A stretch of DNA of 64,000 nucleotides from Pseudacidobacterium ailaaui (GCF_000688455.1 NZ_JIAL01000001.1:2697001-2761000), one strand, 5' to 3'. Shown: positions 1 to 8,413, counted from the first letter of the stretch. Translations and numbers: made by a program. The notes: generated by a model not told the origin, from the letters alone.

Positions 1-281
1 AGTCCGGCATTGTTGATCAACACATCTATAGGCTGCCATTCTTCGGGCAGGCTTCGGATCTGCTGTTCAACCTGTTCCCGGTTGCGAACATCCAGGGCGA
101 GCGTGTAGATAGCATCGGCCCCTGCTTCCAGCAACTCGGGTTTCATATTCTCTAGTCTTTCCAGGCGACGCGCCGCCAGGAGCAGGCGGGCACCCTCCCT
201 GGCAAAAGCCCGGGCTGTAGCCTGACCAATTCCTGCGCTGGCTCCGGTAATGAAAACAATTTTTCCTTTCAGATTTCCCAT
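1..281 (-). CDS. SDR family oxidoreductase, N-terminal part (runs off the window)
   Basis: Only the first 93 codons are in the window; the gene continues to the left of base 1. The reading begins MGNLKGKIVFITGASAGIG, which holds the TGxxxGIG nucleotide-binding motif of classical short-chain dehydrogenases. It ends with IDVLINNAG, the NNAG motif that stabilises the central beta sheet. The family uses NAD(H) or NADP(H) to oxidise or reduce alcohols and ketones in the cytoplasm. The substrate cannot be inferred because the catalytic Ser-Tyr-Lys part lies outside. The start ATG is at 281-279. The downstream neighbour on the same strand is an MFS carrier whose stop is 96 bases upstream of this start. 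Confidence 0.85.
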   Translation of the reverse strand, partial: MGNLKGKIVFITGASAGIGQATARAFAREGARLLLAARRLERLENMKPELLEAGADAIYTLALDVRNREQVEQQIRSLPEEWQPIDVLINNAG

Positions 282-377
282 GCTGTCATCGTATCGGATG
301 GATGGTCCCCATGGTGCAGCCAGGCTTCACTCGCCGCCTTTTGAAGCCCCTCCAGAGACTTGCATTCCATGGGCCGC

Positions 378-1613
378 TCAGCGGAGTGGTGAAGGATGGT
401 CCTGACGGCTTGTTTCCGGAACAAGAAAGGAGAGGGCCATTGCGGCAGCCAGAGCAAGCACGGCAAATGCCCAAAACGTGGCTTTAAATCCAAGGTGCTG
501 TACTATAATTCCGGAGACAACCGGCCCCACCACGCCGCCTACCGCCTGGGCTGTGGCAAATAATCCGAGCAGACTGTTAAATTTGCCTTTGCCTGCGGTC
601 AGATCGGCGGCCATTGCCACCACAACCACGCCATAGATTCCGGCACCGATCCCGTCCAGCATCTGCAAAGCCACCACCGCGCGAGGACTGCTGGCAAATG
701 TGTAGGAAAGAATGCGTAAGGGAAGTGCCCAGAAACCAATCATCATCACCGCTTTACGTCCCCGGCTCTCACACATTCTCCCGCTTAGCCAGGCAACAGG
801 AACCATAACGACCTGTGCCATGAGAACCGTTGAAGTCATGAGAGAATCGGACCCGCCGAGCATTTTTACATACAGCGCCGTAAGCGGAAGCACGGGAGCG
901 TTGGCAAAGTGGAAAAGGGAAATCGCAACGAAGAGCCCTAGGATAGCACGGTCGCCAAGCAGGGAGCGCCAGCTCTGGTCGTGTTCGATTGTAGGGCCGT
1001 CTTTGCGTCCCGAACCCCTGGCCTCGTCCAGCTCATTGCGACGAATGAGGAAGACGGATGCGGCCCCAATGAGCGATGCGAACCCGACAGAATAGAAAAC
1101 ACCCGCCGTCCCGAACCATTTCACGAGTCCGATAGCAAGCAGGGCTGCGACGATGTTGCCCGCGTGGTTCCAGCTCTGGTTCTCGCCCATGAGTGGTCCC
1201 AGAAATTGCTTTCCGGCCAGTGCCAGTGCCAAGGCGCCCAGGAGCGGAGCAAAGAAGCTTTGCGTAATTCCAGAGAGAAAAAGCAGCGGGTCGATCCATG
1301 CAAATGCAGGTGGGACGATAGGCAACAGAACAAAACACAGGCCCGTAGTGATGGAGACTATGGCAAACAAAGTACGCCGTGAGGCCACCTTGTCCGTGAT
1401 GATCCCTGCCGGCGTCTGGAACAAAAGGGTTCCAAGTCCTGCGGTGGCTGTGGCGACCCCGATTGCGTCGTACCGCCAGCGAGCATCTTTCAGGAATGCA
1501 CTGAGCACGGGAAGCAGGACCCCAACCGACTCTGCCTGGAAGAAATTTGCGGCATTCAGGCCAATCCGGCTGCGGGCTGAGAAGGGCCAGCCGGATTGGG
1601 CCATTTCTTTCAT
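378..1613 (-). CDS. MFS transporter
   Basis: This 411-residue protein has a major facilitator superfamily pattern: about twelve hydrophobic segments in two halves, with a polar loop near residues 190-215 (RRNELDEARGSGRKDG) separating them. A motif-A-like loop follows the second helix (GIITDKVASRR, about residues 70-80) and again in the second half (WLSGRMCESRGRK). It is an inner-membrane, proton-coupled secondary carrier. The substrate is not evident; the sequence fits broad drug or sugar efflux groups. It is monocistronic or loosely linked to the SDR gene downstream. Confidence 0.8.
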   Translation of the reverse strand: MKEMAQSGWPFSARSRIGLNAANFFQAESVGVLLPVLSAFLKDARWRYDAIGVATATAGLGTLLFQTPAGIITDKVASRRTLFAIVSITTGLCFVLLPIVPPAFAWIDPLLFLSGITQSFFAPLLGALALALAGKQFLGPLMGENQSWNHAGNIVAALLAIGLVKWFGTAGVFYSVGFASLIGAASVFLIRRNELDEARGSGRKDGPTIEHDQSWRSLLGDRAILGLFVAISLFHFANAPVLPLTALYVKMLGGSDSLMTSTVLMAQVVMVPVAWLSGRMCESRGRKAVMMIGFWALPLRILSYTFASSPRAVVALQMLDGIGAGIYGVVVVAMAADLTAGKGKFNSLLGLFATAQAVGGVVGPVVSGIIVQHLGFKATFWAFAVLALAAAMALSFLVPETSRQDHPSPLR

Positions 1614-1720
1614 CCAGCGGTTAGACTGGAAAGCATTTCTCAGAGTTGTCTGTCACGCTACGCTGCGCCCCGCACTTTGCCATACGCACCTTCTTGCATC
1701 AAGACCACCAGGCGCATCGA

Positions 1721-2467
1721 TCAACCCATGTACATGCCGCCGTTGACATCCAGGACATGTCCCGTGATGTAAGAGGCATCATCGGAGGCAAGAAAACGGA
1801 CAGCCTTGGCAACATCCTCTTCCGTCCCGGGCCGTCCCAGAGGAACCTGCGTCAGCATGGCCGTGCGCTGCTTTTCATCCAGCACAGCGGTCATCGCGGT
1901 TTCGATGTACCCGGGGGCCACTGCGTTCGCTGTAATGTTACGTGAGGCCAGCTCGCGCGCGAGGGACTTGGTGAAGCCGATAAGACCAGCCTTGCTGGCA
2001 GCGTAATTTGCCTGTCCTGCCTGTCCAGTTTCCCCTACAACACTTGAGATATTGATGATGCGTCCCCAGCGCGCCTTCAGCATGGGACCAATCAGCGCCT
2101 GCGTGAGAAGGAATGTTCCGGTGAGGTTAGTGGCGATGACGTCGTCCCAGTCTGAGCGTTTCATGCGCAGCAGTAATGTGTCTTTTGTAATGCCAGCGTT
2201 GTTGACCAGGATATGTACGGTGCCGAAATGGTCCTGAACTGCTTTGGCCGTGGACTTGATGGATTCTTCGTTTGCAATATCAAGGACAAACGCTTTAGCA
2301 GTGCCACCATTCGCGGTGATTTCAGCAGCGACTTGATTCAGCTTTTCCTCATTACGGGCAGCAAGAGCAATCTTTGCTCCGGCGTGGGCCAGCGCAATCG
2401 CGCAAGCGCGCCCAATTCCTTGGGAAGCTCCGGTAACAAGCGCAGTTTTTCCCTGTAAAGATGACAT
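1721..2467 (-). CDS. fabG: 3-oxoacyl-[acyl-carrier-protein] reductase FabG
   Basis: A 248-residue classical SDR that matches FabG along its whole length. It carries TGASQGIG (residues 12-19) for NADPH binding, NNAGIT near 88-93, and the catalytic Ser-Tyr-Lys triad in NISSVVGETGQAGQANYAASK (about 138-158). The C-terminus ends in the usual VDGG-like stretch (DVNGGMYMG). It reduces 3-oxoacyl-ACP to 3-hydroxyacyl-ACP in fatty-acid elongation in the cytoplasm. No other fab genes are adjacent, so a role as a stand-alone SDR with another substrate cannot be excluded. Confidence 0.85.
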   Translation of the reverse strand: MSSLQGKTALVTGASQGIGRACAIALAHAGAKIALAARNEEKLNQVAAEITANGGTAKAFVLDIANEESIKSTAKAVQDHFGTVHILVNNAGITKDTLLLRMKRSDWDDVIATNLTGTFLLTQALIGPMLKARWGRIINISSVVGETGQAGQANYAASKAGLIGFTKSLARELASRNITANAVAPGYIETAMTAVLDEKQRTAMLTQVPLGRPGTEEDVAKAVRFLASDDASYITGHVLDVNGGMYMG

Positions 2468-2553
2468 GGTGTTCTCGGCTTTCTTTTTGAGAAGTGCAAA
2501 TGAAATTATAGAAGGGCCGCATCTTCACCGGCGGGAAAGATCATTTTGAAGCA

Positions 2554-3492
2554 TCAGAGGGGCTTCGCTACGGGCACAGGTGCAGCGGAGGCATGTTTCC
2601 CGAGGGCCGGCAGCAGCTCCAGCTCCCAGACATAGACCACCAGTTCGCGTGCATAGTGCAGCACCGGCTTTACCTCCGGCAGTTGGATGCCATGCACCTG
2701 CGGCAACTCGTTGATTTCAATTTCGGCCTCTGCCATCTCCAGGGGCCAGGGCAAATGATGAATATTTCCGCGATAGAGCGTGCCCTGTTTGTCTGTTGTG
2801 TACAGGCAATACCGTTCGGTGAGAAAGCTTTCAAGTCCTCCCTTTGTCCCTGGCTGGCACAAACTGCGATAACTTGCGCGAAACCGAACATCTTTTACCG
2901 TCAGCAATCGCGTGCTTTGGTAGTGAAACTCGCGCCCATCTTTCGTCTCGATTCTCATGTGGGCCCAGTAGTAGGGCAGCTTGAAAAAGGCGCGCGCAGC
3001 CAAAACCGCAGCTGGATTTGCCGCATCCAGGGAAAAAAAGAAGACTCCGGGCAGGTTGGAATGTCTTTCGCGCACATACGTCCGCAGATTCAGTTCCGGA
3101 AAGCGGTTTGCGCCAGGGATCAGAGGCATTCCCCGCAGCCGAATCCGGTCCATCCAGAAGGGGACCACGCCCACCCAGGCCGATCCATCGAAGGTATCCA
3201 GTACAAGTCCTGGAGGAATCAGATGTGCCATTTGCATTGCCGGAATCGGCCAGTGGGCGAACAGGAGATCGTTCCAGCGCTGCGTCATGGCCCAGCTCCC
3301 GGTGGGCAGCGGCCATGGGCGATGGCTTGTCTGGGAAAGGATGTTCTTCACTTCAGGCTGAGCAGCGCGTAAAGGAAGGCTCGCAAACTCCTGAAGCGGC
3401 ACAACTTGCAATTGAGACAACTCTTCCAGAGGCAAATGCCGTATTCTGGTTCCCAACATGCCTGAATCCATCGCTGAACCCGTTGCTGTCAC
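2554..3492 (-). CDS. DUF2071 (YqjF-like) family protein
   Basis: The 312-residue frame carries the DUF2071 signature: HRPWPLP followed by WxxLLFAHWPIP (about residues 57-85), then LDTFDGSAWVGVVPFWM and an LNLRTYVR segment. The biochemical function of this family is not established. The start is uncertain. The longest frame overlaps the first 35 bases of the divergent thyX gene, and one in-frame ATG (3459) shares bases with the thyX ATG. The conserved HRPWPLP block requires a start upstream of about 3320, so the real start lies between about 3330 and 3492. The predicted protein is soluble with no signal peptide. Confidence 0.7.
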   Translation of the reverse strand: MTATGSAMDSGMLGTRIRHLPLEELSQLQVVPLQEFASLPLRAAQPEVKNILSQTSHRPWPLPTGSWAMTQRWNDLLFAHWPIPAMQMAHLIPPGLVLDTFDGSAWVGVVPFWMDRIRLRGMPLIPGANRFPELNLRTYVRERHSNLPGVFFFSLDAANPAAVLAARAFFKLPYYWAHMRIETKDGREFHYQSTRLLTVKDVRFRASYRSLCQPGTKGGLESFLTERYCLYTTDKQGTLYRGNIHHLPWPLEMAEAEIEINELPQVHGIQLPEVKPVLHYARELVVYVWELELLPALGKHASAAPVPVAKPL

Positions 3493-5035
3493 GCCTGCTG
3501 TACCTCAAAACCAGACTGAAGTCTTTGCTGTGCACGGCGCCGACCCTGAGGTGCTGGCCTACGCCATGGCCAAATATTCGCGTTCGGCGCTCTCCATGAA
3601 GGAATCGTTAAAAGAAATCAGCAGCCAGCGCGCCGAACAGTTCCTGAACACATTTTATTTCCAATATGGGCACCGCTCGATTGCAGATCTAGCACATGTT
3701 GCTTTCGCCATTGAGAGGCTATCCCTGCTGGCCGCTATTTCTCTTGTGGACGAGCAGAGGTGGGATGGGCAGGAGCGCTCCACCCGCTATCAGAATTTCA
3801 AAAAAAGCGGCTGGTTTTTACCTGACTTTGGCCAGAACCAGGCGGAAAAAGATCTGTATTCACGCCAGATTGAGGAACTTTTTGCTGCCTACCATGCAAT
3901 CTCCGAGGGAATGTTTGAGTACCTGAAGACGCAGGTTGCCAGGCCCGCAGAGATGAAACAGGAAAGTTACGAACGTACTTTGCGTGCTCGCGCTTTTGAC
4001 GTGGCCCGCTACCTGCTTCCTTTGGCAACCAACACATCCCTGGGACAGATTGTCAATGCGCGCACCCTGGAAACGCAGATCTCGCGCCTGCTTTCCAGCC
4101 CGTATGCGGAGGTCAGGCAGTTGGGCGAACGTCTGCGCGCTGCCGCCGGTGGAGCGGCCTGGAACGTCCATGCCGAGGAGATGGCTGCCCTGCAGTGTGA
4201 GATATCGGCGCTGGACCCTGTCCTGGGCGAAAGGGCGGCAAAACTGCTCACCCGTGAGGTAAAAACCACGCCTACACTGGTGAAATATGCAGCACCCAAC
4301 CCCTACGAGATGCAGACCAGGCATGAATTGGCCCAAGCGGCGCAGGAGTTGATGAAAGGCATGACGATTGCTTCTGCTCCGGTTGTAGACCTGGTCGAGG
4401 CAGGTGAATCTCTGGAAGTAGAGATCGCCACGACTCTGCTTTATCGTGTCAGCCACTATTCCTACCGTCAACTCCGAGACCATGTGGCGGACCTGGATGA
4501 AGCAAAGCGCAACGAGATCCTTGCCCTTGGTGTCCGCCATCGTGGCCGGCATGACGAGCTGCTGCGTGAGTTTGCTGCAGGGCAGGCATTGCGGTTCGAT
4601 GTTCTTATGGACATCGGCGGCTTCCGAGACATGCACCGTCATCGCCGCTGCGTGCAGATCATACAAGGCTACACTTCGACGCACGGCTATGAGGTCCCCG
4701 AAGGAATTGCCGAAGCTGGCCTGCTGCCGCAGTACCAGTCAGCCATCGATGCGGCCTTTGCCACACACCAGCAAATCGGGCAGAGCAATGCTCCGGAAGC
4801 AGCACAGTCTGCCGACTATGTTCTTCCCCTGGCCACCAGGATACGCGCGCTGTTCAAGATGGATTTCGCAGAGGCCGTCTATATTTCCGAGCTGCGATCT
4901 CAGCCCCAGGGGCACTCCTCCTACCGCCGCGTGGCCTGGGAGATGTATCAGGCAATCAAGCGGCAGTACCCTGCGCTTTCAGAATTTTTCCGGACCACGG
5001 ATGTGAACGAACCGGTAGATTTGCTGAGAAGGTAG
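3458..5035 (+). CDS. thyX: Flavin-dependent thymidylate synthase, tandem-domain form
   Basis: This 525-residue protein is about twice the length of a typical ThyX and contains two ThyX-like halves. The first half has a degenerate motif with ERSTRYQNF (about residues 106-114), matching the C-terminal part of the ThyX signature (S-x-RY). The second half has FRDMHRHRRC (about 389-398), matching the RHR part. ThyX makes dTMP from dUMP using methylene-tetrahydrofolate and reduced FAD, replacing ThyA. Splitting of the signature over two halves suggests the halves act together in a pseudo-oligomer; this is an inference. No thyA is seen in the window. The start codon overlaps the divergent DUF2071 reading frame. 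Confidence 0.85.
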   Translation: MPESIAEPVAVTPAVPQNQTEVFAVHGADPEVLAYAMAKYSRSALSMKESLKEISSQRAEQFLNTFYFQYGHRSIADLAHVAFAIERLSLLAAISLVDEQRWDGQERSTRYQNFKKSGWFLPDFGQNQAEKDLYSRQIEELFAAYHAISEGMFEYLKTQVARPAEMKQESYERTLRARAFDVARYLLPLATNTSLGQIVNARTLETQISRLLSSPYAEVRQLGERLRAAAGGAAWNVHAEEMAALQCEISALDPVLGERAAKLLTREVKTTPTLVKYAAPNPYEMQTRHELAQAAQELMKGMTIASAPVVDLVEAGESLEVEIATTLLYRVSHYSYRQLRDHVADLDEAKRNEILALGVRHRGRHDELLREFAAGQALRFDVLMDIGGFRDMHRHRRCVQIIQGYTSTHGYEVPEGIAEAGLLPQYQSAIDAAFATHQQIGQSNAPEAAQSADYVLPLATRIRALFKMDFAEAVYISELRSQPQGHSSYRRVAWEMYQAIKRQYPALSEFFRTTDVNEPVDLLRR

Positions 5036-5046
5036 CTCTGGTTGAA

Positions 5047-5133
5047 TCAGTGGCCGCCCTCAGGCTTGCGGGTGGCCCAGAGAATGCAGACAGCAAAAAT
5101 TGTCACAAAGCTGAAAATTGAGAAGATAGCCAC
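5047..5133 (-). CDS. Small single-span membrane protein (28 residues)
   Basis: A GTG-initiated frame of 28 codons sits between thyX and the MarR gene, on the minus strand. It is preceded by a good ribosome-binding site (CGGGAG, 5141-5146) with a 7-base spacer. The product is a hydrophobic stretch (AIFSIFSFVTIFAVCILWA) followed by a short polar tail (TRKPEGGH), the layout of a one-helix inner-membrane miniprotein with a charged C-terminus. Such peptides are often small subunits of larger membrane complexes, but nothing nearby names a partner. The family is not recognised. The call rests on the ribosome-binding site, the length and the composition. Confidence 0.5.
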   Translation of the reverse strand: MAIFSIFSFVTIFAVCILWATRKPEGGH

Positions 5134-5177
5134 GGTTTTACTCCCGAGAAAAAATCAAAGACAGCATAGCAGGAGAG

Positions 5178-5639
5178 TCAGCCCTCCGTCAGCAGCTTTT
5201 CAAGCATGGTAATGCCTTCCCATACGGTCTTGCGTTCTGCTGCCGAGGCCCTTTTCAGGGCTTCGTTCAGAGGGTGAAGCGTCAATGCTGGCGCTTGCTT
5301 TTGCAGAAATTCCCGCACCGCTGGTGAGGGAAGAATCTGGGTCACCCTGCGGTCGCTTTCCAGAGTCTGGCGTATGAGCAGTCCCCGTTTCTCCAGCCGG
5401 TCAACGATGCCAGAGACGGTGCTGTGAGCAAGGCCCATCCTACTGGCCAGTTCTTTCATGCTGATGCCATCCTGCTTGCAGACGACCTCCATGACCAGCA
5501 TCTGCGGTCCGGTGAGATGGCCGCGGGCATACTGGGCTTCCAGCGGTTTGCGCAGCGCCTGACGGATATTCTGGAGCTTTCTTTCCACCTCTCGGGCCAG
5601 TTCAGGAACGGAAATGTCTCGTGTCAATCGTGTCTCCAT
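5178..5639 (-). CDS. MarR family transcriptional regulator
   Basis: A 153-residue protein with a MarR-type winged helix: LTGPQMLVMEVV (first helix), ISMKELASRMGLAHSTVSGIVDRLEKRGLL (helix-turn-helix, about residues 60-90) and a wing with LESDRRVTQILPS. The start METRLTRD at 5639 is chosen because it overlaps the stop of the upstream gene (TGATG, one shared base), which implies translational coupling. A longer frame to 5720 exists but runs inside the upstream gene. It probably represses its own operon through the palindromes at 6243-6276. The ligand is unknown. Confidence 0.85.
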   Translation of the reverse strand: METRLTRDISVPELAREVERKLQNIRQALRKPLEAQYARGHLTGPQMLVMEVVCKQDGISMKELASRMGLAHSTVSGIVDRLEKRGLLIRQTLESDRRVTQILPSPAVREFLQKQAPALTLHPLNEALKRASAAERKTVWEGITMLEKLLTEG

Positions 5640-6220
5640 CAAAAGAGGAAGGGGACCAGGGCACGCACCTGCTGACGATAGCGTATGTATTCTTCGCCAA
5701 AGCGCTGTACCATCAACCATTCTTCCATGGTCACTTTAAGCCAGAACCCAAAACCAACCAATATCACTCCCAGCAGGCCACGCAGCAGCCCTCGTTGCAG
5801 AGCACACCCCAGAATGGCCAGCAAGAGACCCGTGTAGATCGGATGCCTGACTATGCTGTAAGGCCCCTTTCGCACCAGAGTATGGCCTTCCTTGATGGTG
5901 GCAACACCACTCCAGTTGCCGCCCAGAACCAGCCTGGCCCAGATACTGAACCCTACCCCAATGGCAGCCAAGAGGAATCCAGCCATGGCCATGCGCGGAG
6001 TTACCGGAAACAGGTGAACATCCAGCCAGGCTCTGGTTGGGCCATGGAAGAAGACAAGAAAGCAGCCCAGTGCCAGAATGGAAAGCTGCCAGAAGCGGGA
6101 CATGCTGGATTGTCTCTGTACCGTTCGCTTGGTGCCGAGTGAGGTCAACAGCCAGACCGCGCATAGGAGGATCCACAGATAACTGGTGGCATGACGGAGG
6201 GTTTCGACGGAGTAGGACAT
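5639..6220 (-). CDS. Isoprenylcysteine carboxyl methyltransferase (ICMT)-like membrane protein
   Basis: A 193-residue integral membrane protein with four to five hydrophobic segments. The C-terminal half holds the ICMT/PEMT signature: LVRKGPYSIVRHPIYTG (about residues 114-130), where the conserved RHPxY binds S-adenosylmethionine, and EEWLMVQRFGEEYIRYRQQVRALVPF near the end. Bacterial members probably methylate small or lipid substrates in the membrane; the substrate is unknown. It is the first gene of a two-gene operon with the MarR regulator, under a promoter with a perfect -35 (TTGACA) and a strong operator. Confidence 0.8.
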   Translation of the reverse strand: MSYSVETLRHATSYLWILLCAVWLLTSLGTKRTVQRQSSMSRFWQLSILALGCFLVFFHGPTRAWLDVHLFPVTPRMAMAGFLLAAIGVGFSIWARLVLGGNWSGVATIKEGHTLVRKGPYSIVRHPIYTGLLLAILGCALQRGLLRGLLGVILVGFGFWLKVTMEEWLMVQRFGEEYIRYRQQVRALVPFLF

Positions 6221-6242
6221 GGTAGTTGGTTCCTCTTCTCAG

Positions 6243-6276
6243 ATACGTCGTATACGACGTATCGTATACGACGTAA
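6243..6276. promoter_or_regulatory. Probable MarR operator: 20-bp perfect palindrome plus a repeated half
   Basis: Bases 6243-6262 read ATACGTCGTATACGACGTAT, a perfect 20-bp palindrome. A second copy of its right part follows at once: CGTATACGACGTA occurs at 6249-6261 and at 6263-6275, a 14-bp register. The inner TCGTATACGA at 6262-6271 is again palindromic. The site lies just downstream of the -10 box of the methyltransferase/MarR operon, where a bound repressor would block initiation. Assignment to the MarR protein is by position and symmetry. Confidence 0.8.
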
Positions 6277-6304
6277 TTTGATACAAAAGAGGGAGTGGTG
6301 TCAA
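6276..6304 (-). promoter_or_regulatory. Sigma-70-type promoter of the methyltransferase/MarR operon
   Basis: On the minus strand TTGACA (6304-6299) is followed after 17 bases by TCAAAT (6281-6276), a 4-of-6 match to TATAAT. The predicted transcription start near 6269 falls inside the MarR-type palindromes. A GAGGA ribosome-binding site follows, about ten bases from the ATG at 6220. Confidence 0.65.
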
Positions 6305-6324
6305 GAAAAATTTTGATGCTGGCC

Positions 6325-7707
6325 TTAGAGAGTCATTTGAGGGTTCTCTTCCCGGACTGCGAGCAAGATACGGAGATCGCGCAGGTTATTGCCAGTTGGA
6401 CCGGTCATCACGGTATCGCCGAGCGCGGTAAATAGAGGACAGGTATCAAAACGGCGCAGATTCTCTTCCGGGTCAAAATGGTAGGCCCGTGCACGGGAGA
6501 CTGTGGTTGTGTCGGCAATGGCCCCGGCGGCGGGGCTGTTGCCATCAATGCCATCAGAACCTGCGCTGAGCACGACCATCGGCTGGCCTTCATGCCGGGC
6601 CAGTTCCAAGGCTGTGGCCAGTGCAAATTGCTGGTTGCGTCCACCGCATCCGGGGTCTCTGTCCAGTGGTACGGTGACCTCTCCGCTGGACAGCAAACAC
6701 AGGCGTGGATGCTCTGCCCGCAGCTCGTGAAAGCGCTTCAGTAGATAACGGGCCGCATCCGTATAGTCCCAGTCATCGCAAGTGTTATCAATCACAACGC
6801 GGAACCCGAGTTCGTGGGCGCGGTCACGTGCGGCGTTTACAAAGTCATAGTTGGAGAGCAAAGTGTCAAATTTGGTGTGCTGAAAACTCTCCTTAGCCTC
6901 AGGGCCGTGCGTTTCCTGGATGACCTCCGGTGGCAGCGACTCAAAATAGGCGCGCACGGCTGGGGGAAATTTTTCGAGCAGTTCATAGCGAACAAGGATC
7001 TCGCGGCATTCCTCCGGCGTGGAATGGTCTGGCAGGGTAGGAGAGGACGCAACAGCGCCAAGGTCCTTGAGCGGAACATCGGCCACCAGAAGGGTCAGCT
7101 TTTCCGCCTCGGGTGCAGCGAGTGCAAGGCGGCCACCTTTTACTGCGGAAAAGTATTTGCGGACAGTATTGATTTCCGTGATGGTTGCGCCGGATGCGAC
7201 CAGCGTCTCATGAAAGGCAATGCTGTCTTCCAGTGTGATTCGTGAGTCGCGTGGCAGCTCGAACATCGCTGAGCCTCCGCCGCTGACAAGAAAAAATACA
7301 AAAGTGTCCTTGCGGGCCCGTTTCAGCAGTTTTAATGCGGTCTCCGCAGCTTCAAAGGAATCCCTGTTGGGCAGCGGATGCCCTCCAGTAAAGTAGCGGA
7401 TGCGCCAGTTTCGCTTTTGGGGCAATTGGGGTGCGGAACAGACGCCCCGTATCTGGATTTTTTTGGGGAGACGCTCCAGCAAAGCGTCCAGCATGGCAAG
7501 GGCGGCCTTGCCGAAGGCGATGACAAAGACCTTCTTATACTCCTTCAATTCAATCGCAACCGGCTTCAGGACTGAAGAAGGATGATGGACCAGGACGGTC
7601 CCTTCAAAGTGCAGATGGCGGTCAAAAGACCTTCCGATGTCGCACGCTGCTAAAGCATGGCGGAAGATGTCTTCGGCTGCGGTATGGAGGTCGTCGAGAG
7701 TGGTCAT
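6325..7707 (-). CDS. Glycerate kinase, MOFRL/DUF4147 family
   Basis: A 460-residue protein of the glycerate-2-kinase (GckA/TtuD) family. The N-terminal DUF4147 part has VIAFGKAALAMLDAL and the glycine-rich VFFLVSGGGSAMFELP (about residues 139-154). The C-terminal MOFRL domain has PLDRDPGCGGRNQQFALATALELA and SAGSDGIDGNSPAAGA, and a final TGPTGNNLRDL. It phosphorylates D-glycerate with ATP, feeding glyoxylate, tartrate or serine-cycle carbon into glycolysis. It overlaps the upstream hydrolase by four bases (ATGA), so the two are co-translated. Length is normal for the family. Confidence 0.88.
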   Translation of the reverse strand: MTTLDDLHTAAEDIFRHALAACDIGRSFDRHLHFEGTVLVHHPSSVLKPVAIELKEYKKVFVIAFGKAALAMLDALLERLPKKIQIRGVCSAPQLPQKRNWRIRYFTGGHPLPNRDSFEAAETALKLLKRARKDTFVFFLVSGGGSAMFELPRDSRITLEDSIAFHETLVASGATITEINTVRKYFSAVKGGRLALAAPEAEKLTLLVADVPLKDLGAVASSPTLPDHSTPEECREILVRYELLEKFPPAVRAYFESLPPEVIQETHGPEAKESFQHTKFDTLLSNYDFVNAARDRAHELGFRVVIDNTCDDWDYTDAARYLLKRFHELRAEHPRLCLLSSGEVTVPLDRDPGCGGRNQQFALATALELARHEGQPMVVLSAGSDGIDGNSPAAGAIADTTTVSRARAYHFDPEENLRRFDTCPLFTALGDTVMTGPTGNNLRDLRILLAVREENPQMTL

Positions 7708-8384
7708 GAGACTTTTGTCGGAAGCAGATAGGTTTGCACCCAGTTACGGATGGCCAGTTGCACCTCGTCCAGTTTACCCGTGAAGAAATGTTCGGCGCCT
7801 TCCACCCAGACGACTTCGACGGGCGGGGCAACTTCATCAAAGACCGCCTCAAGCTGTTTGCGTGGAGCGAACTGGTCCATTGTTCCGCTGATAAAAAGCT
7901 TGGGCTGCGGACAGGATTGCAGAAATTGGTAATGGTAGTCGCGTCCTTCGGCATGGGTCGGTAGTCCCAGGGCCACCAGGCCTTGAACGCGAGGGTCCCC
8001 ACAGCAGGCACGTAATCCGACGGCCGCGCCAAAAGAGAAGCCCGCACAGAGGACCGGCAGACCAAATTCACGGTCCAGCCAGTCTACGGCAGCACGAACA
8101 TCGTCCTGCTCGCCATGTCCATGGTCATGGGTGCCATCGCTGAGCCCGGTACCACGAAAATTGAAGCGCAGAACAGGCAATCCGAGCGTCTGGAGCGCTT
8201 TCATCGCGTGGTATACCACTTTGTTATGCATTGTGCCACCACCAAGCGGATGCGGATGGCAGACCAAAGCTGCCATTGCTGCATCTGGGCCCCCTGTATT
8301 CAAAAGCGCCTCAAGTTTTCCCGCGGGTCCGCGAAGGTCATCAATCGTTCGCAGCGTGGCTGCGCCAGAATCGGCCATTGTCAT
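7704..8384 (-). CDS. Alpha/beta hydrolase (dienelactone-hydrolase-like)
   Basis: A 226-residue cytoplasmic alpha/beta hydrolase. It has the CHPHPLGGGTMHNKVV oxyanion-region motif (about residues 41-56) and FNFRGTGLSDG. The nucleophile elbow is GFSFGA (about 117-122, Ser at the centre). An Asp lies in SGTMDQFAP and a His in GAEHFFTGK, completing the triad. This is the family annotated as KANL3/Tex30 or dienelactone-hydrolase-related. The natural substrate is unknown. It is the first gene of a two-gene operon with glycerate kinase and is transcribed away from the M20 peptidase, with only 29 bases between the two start codons. Confidence 0.8.
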   Translation of the reverse strand: MTMADSGAATLRTIDDLRGPAGKLEALLNTGGPDAAMAALVCHPHPLGGGTMHNKVVYHAMKALQTLGLPVLRFNFRGTGLSDGTHDHGHGEQDDVRAAVDWLDREFGLPVLCAGFSFGAAVGLRACCGDPRVQGLVALGLPTHAEGRDYHYQFLQSCPQPKLFISGTMDQFAPRKQLEAVFDEVAPPVEVVWVEGAEHFFTGKLDEVQLAIRNWVQTYLLPTKVS

Positions 8385-8413
8385 TGTCCAACAACATTGT
8401 ATTCTGAGATTCG

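Noticed and set aside
3860-4684. 274-codon minus-strand open frame inside thyX
   Set aside because: Shadow of thyX; no ribosome-binding site and no domain pattern.
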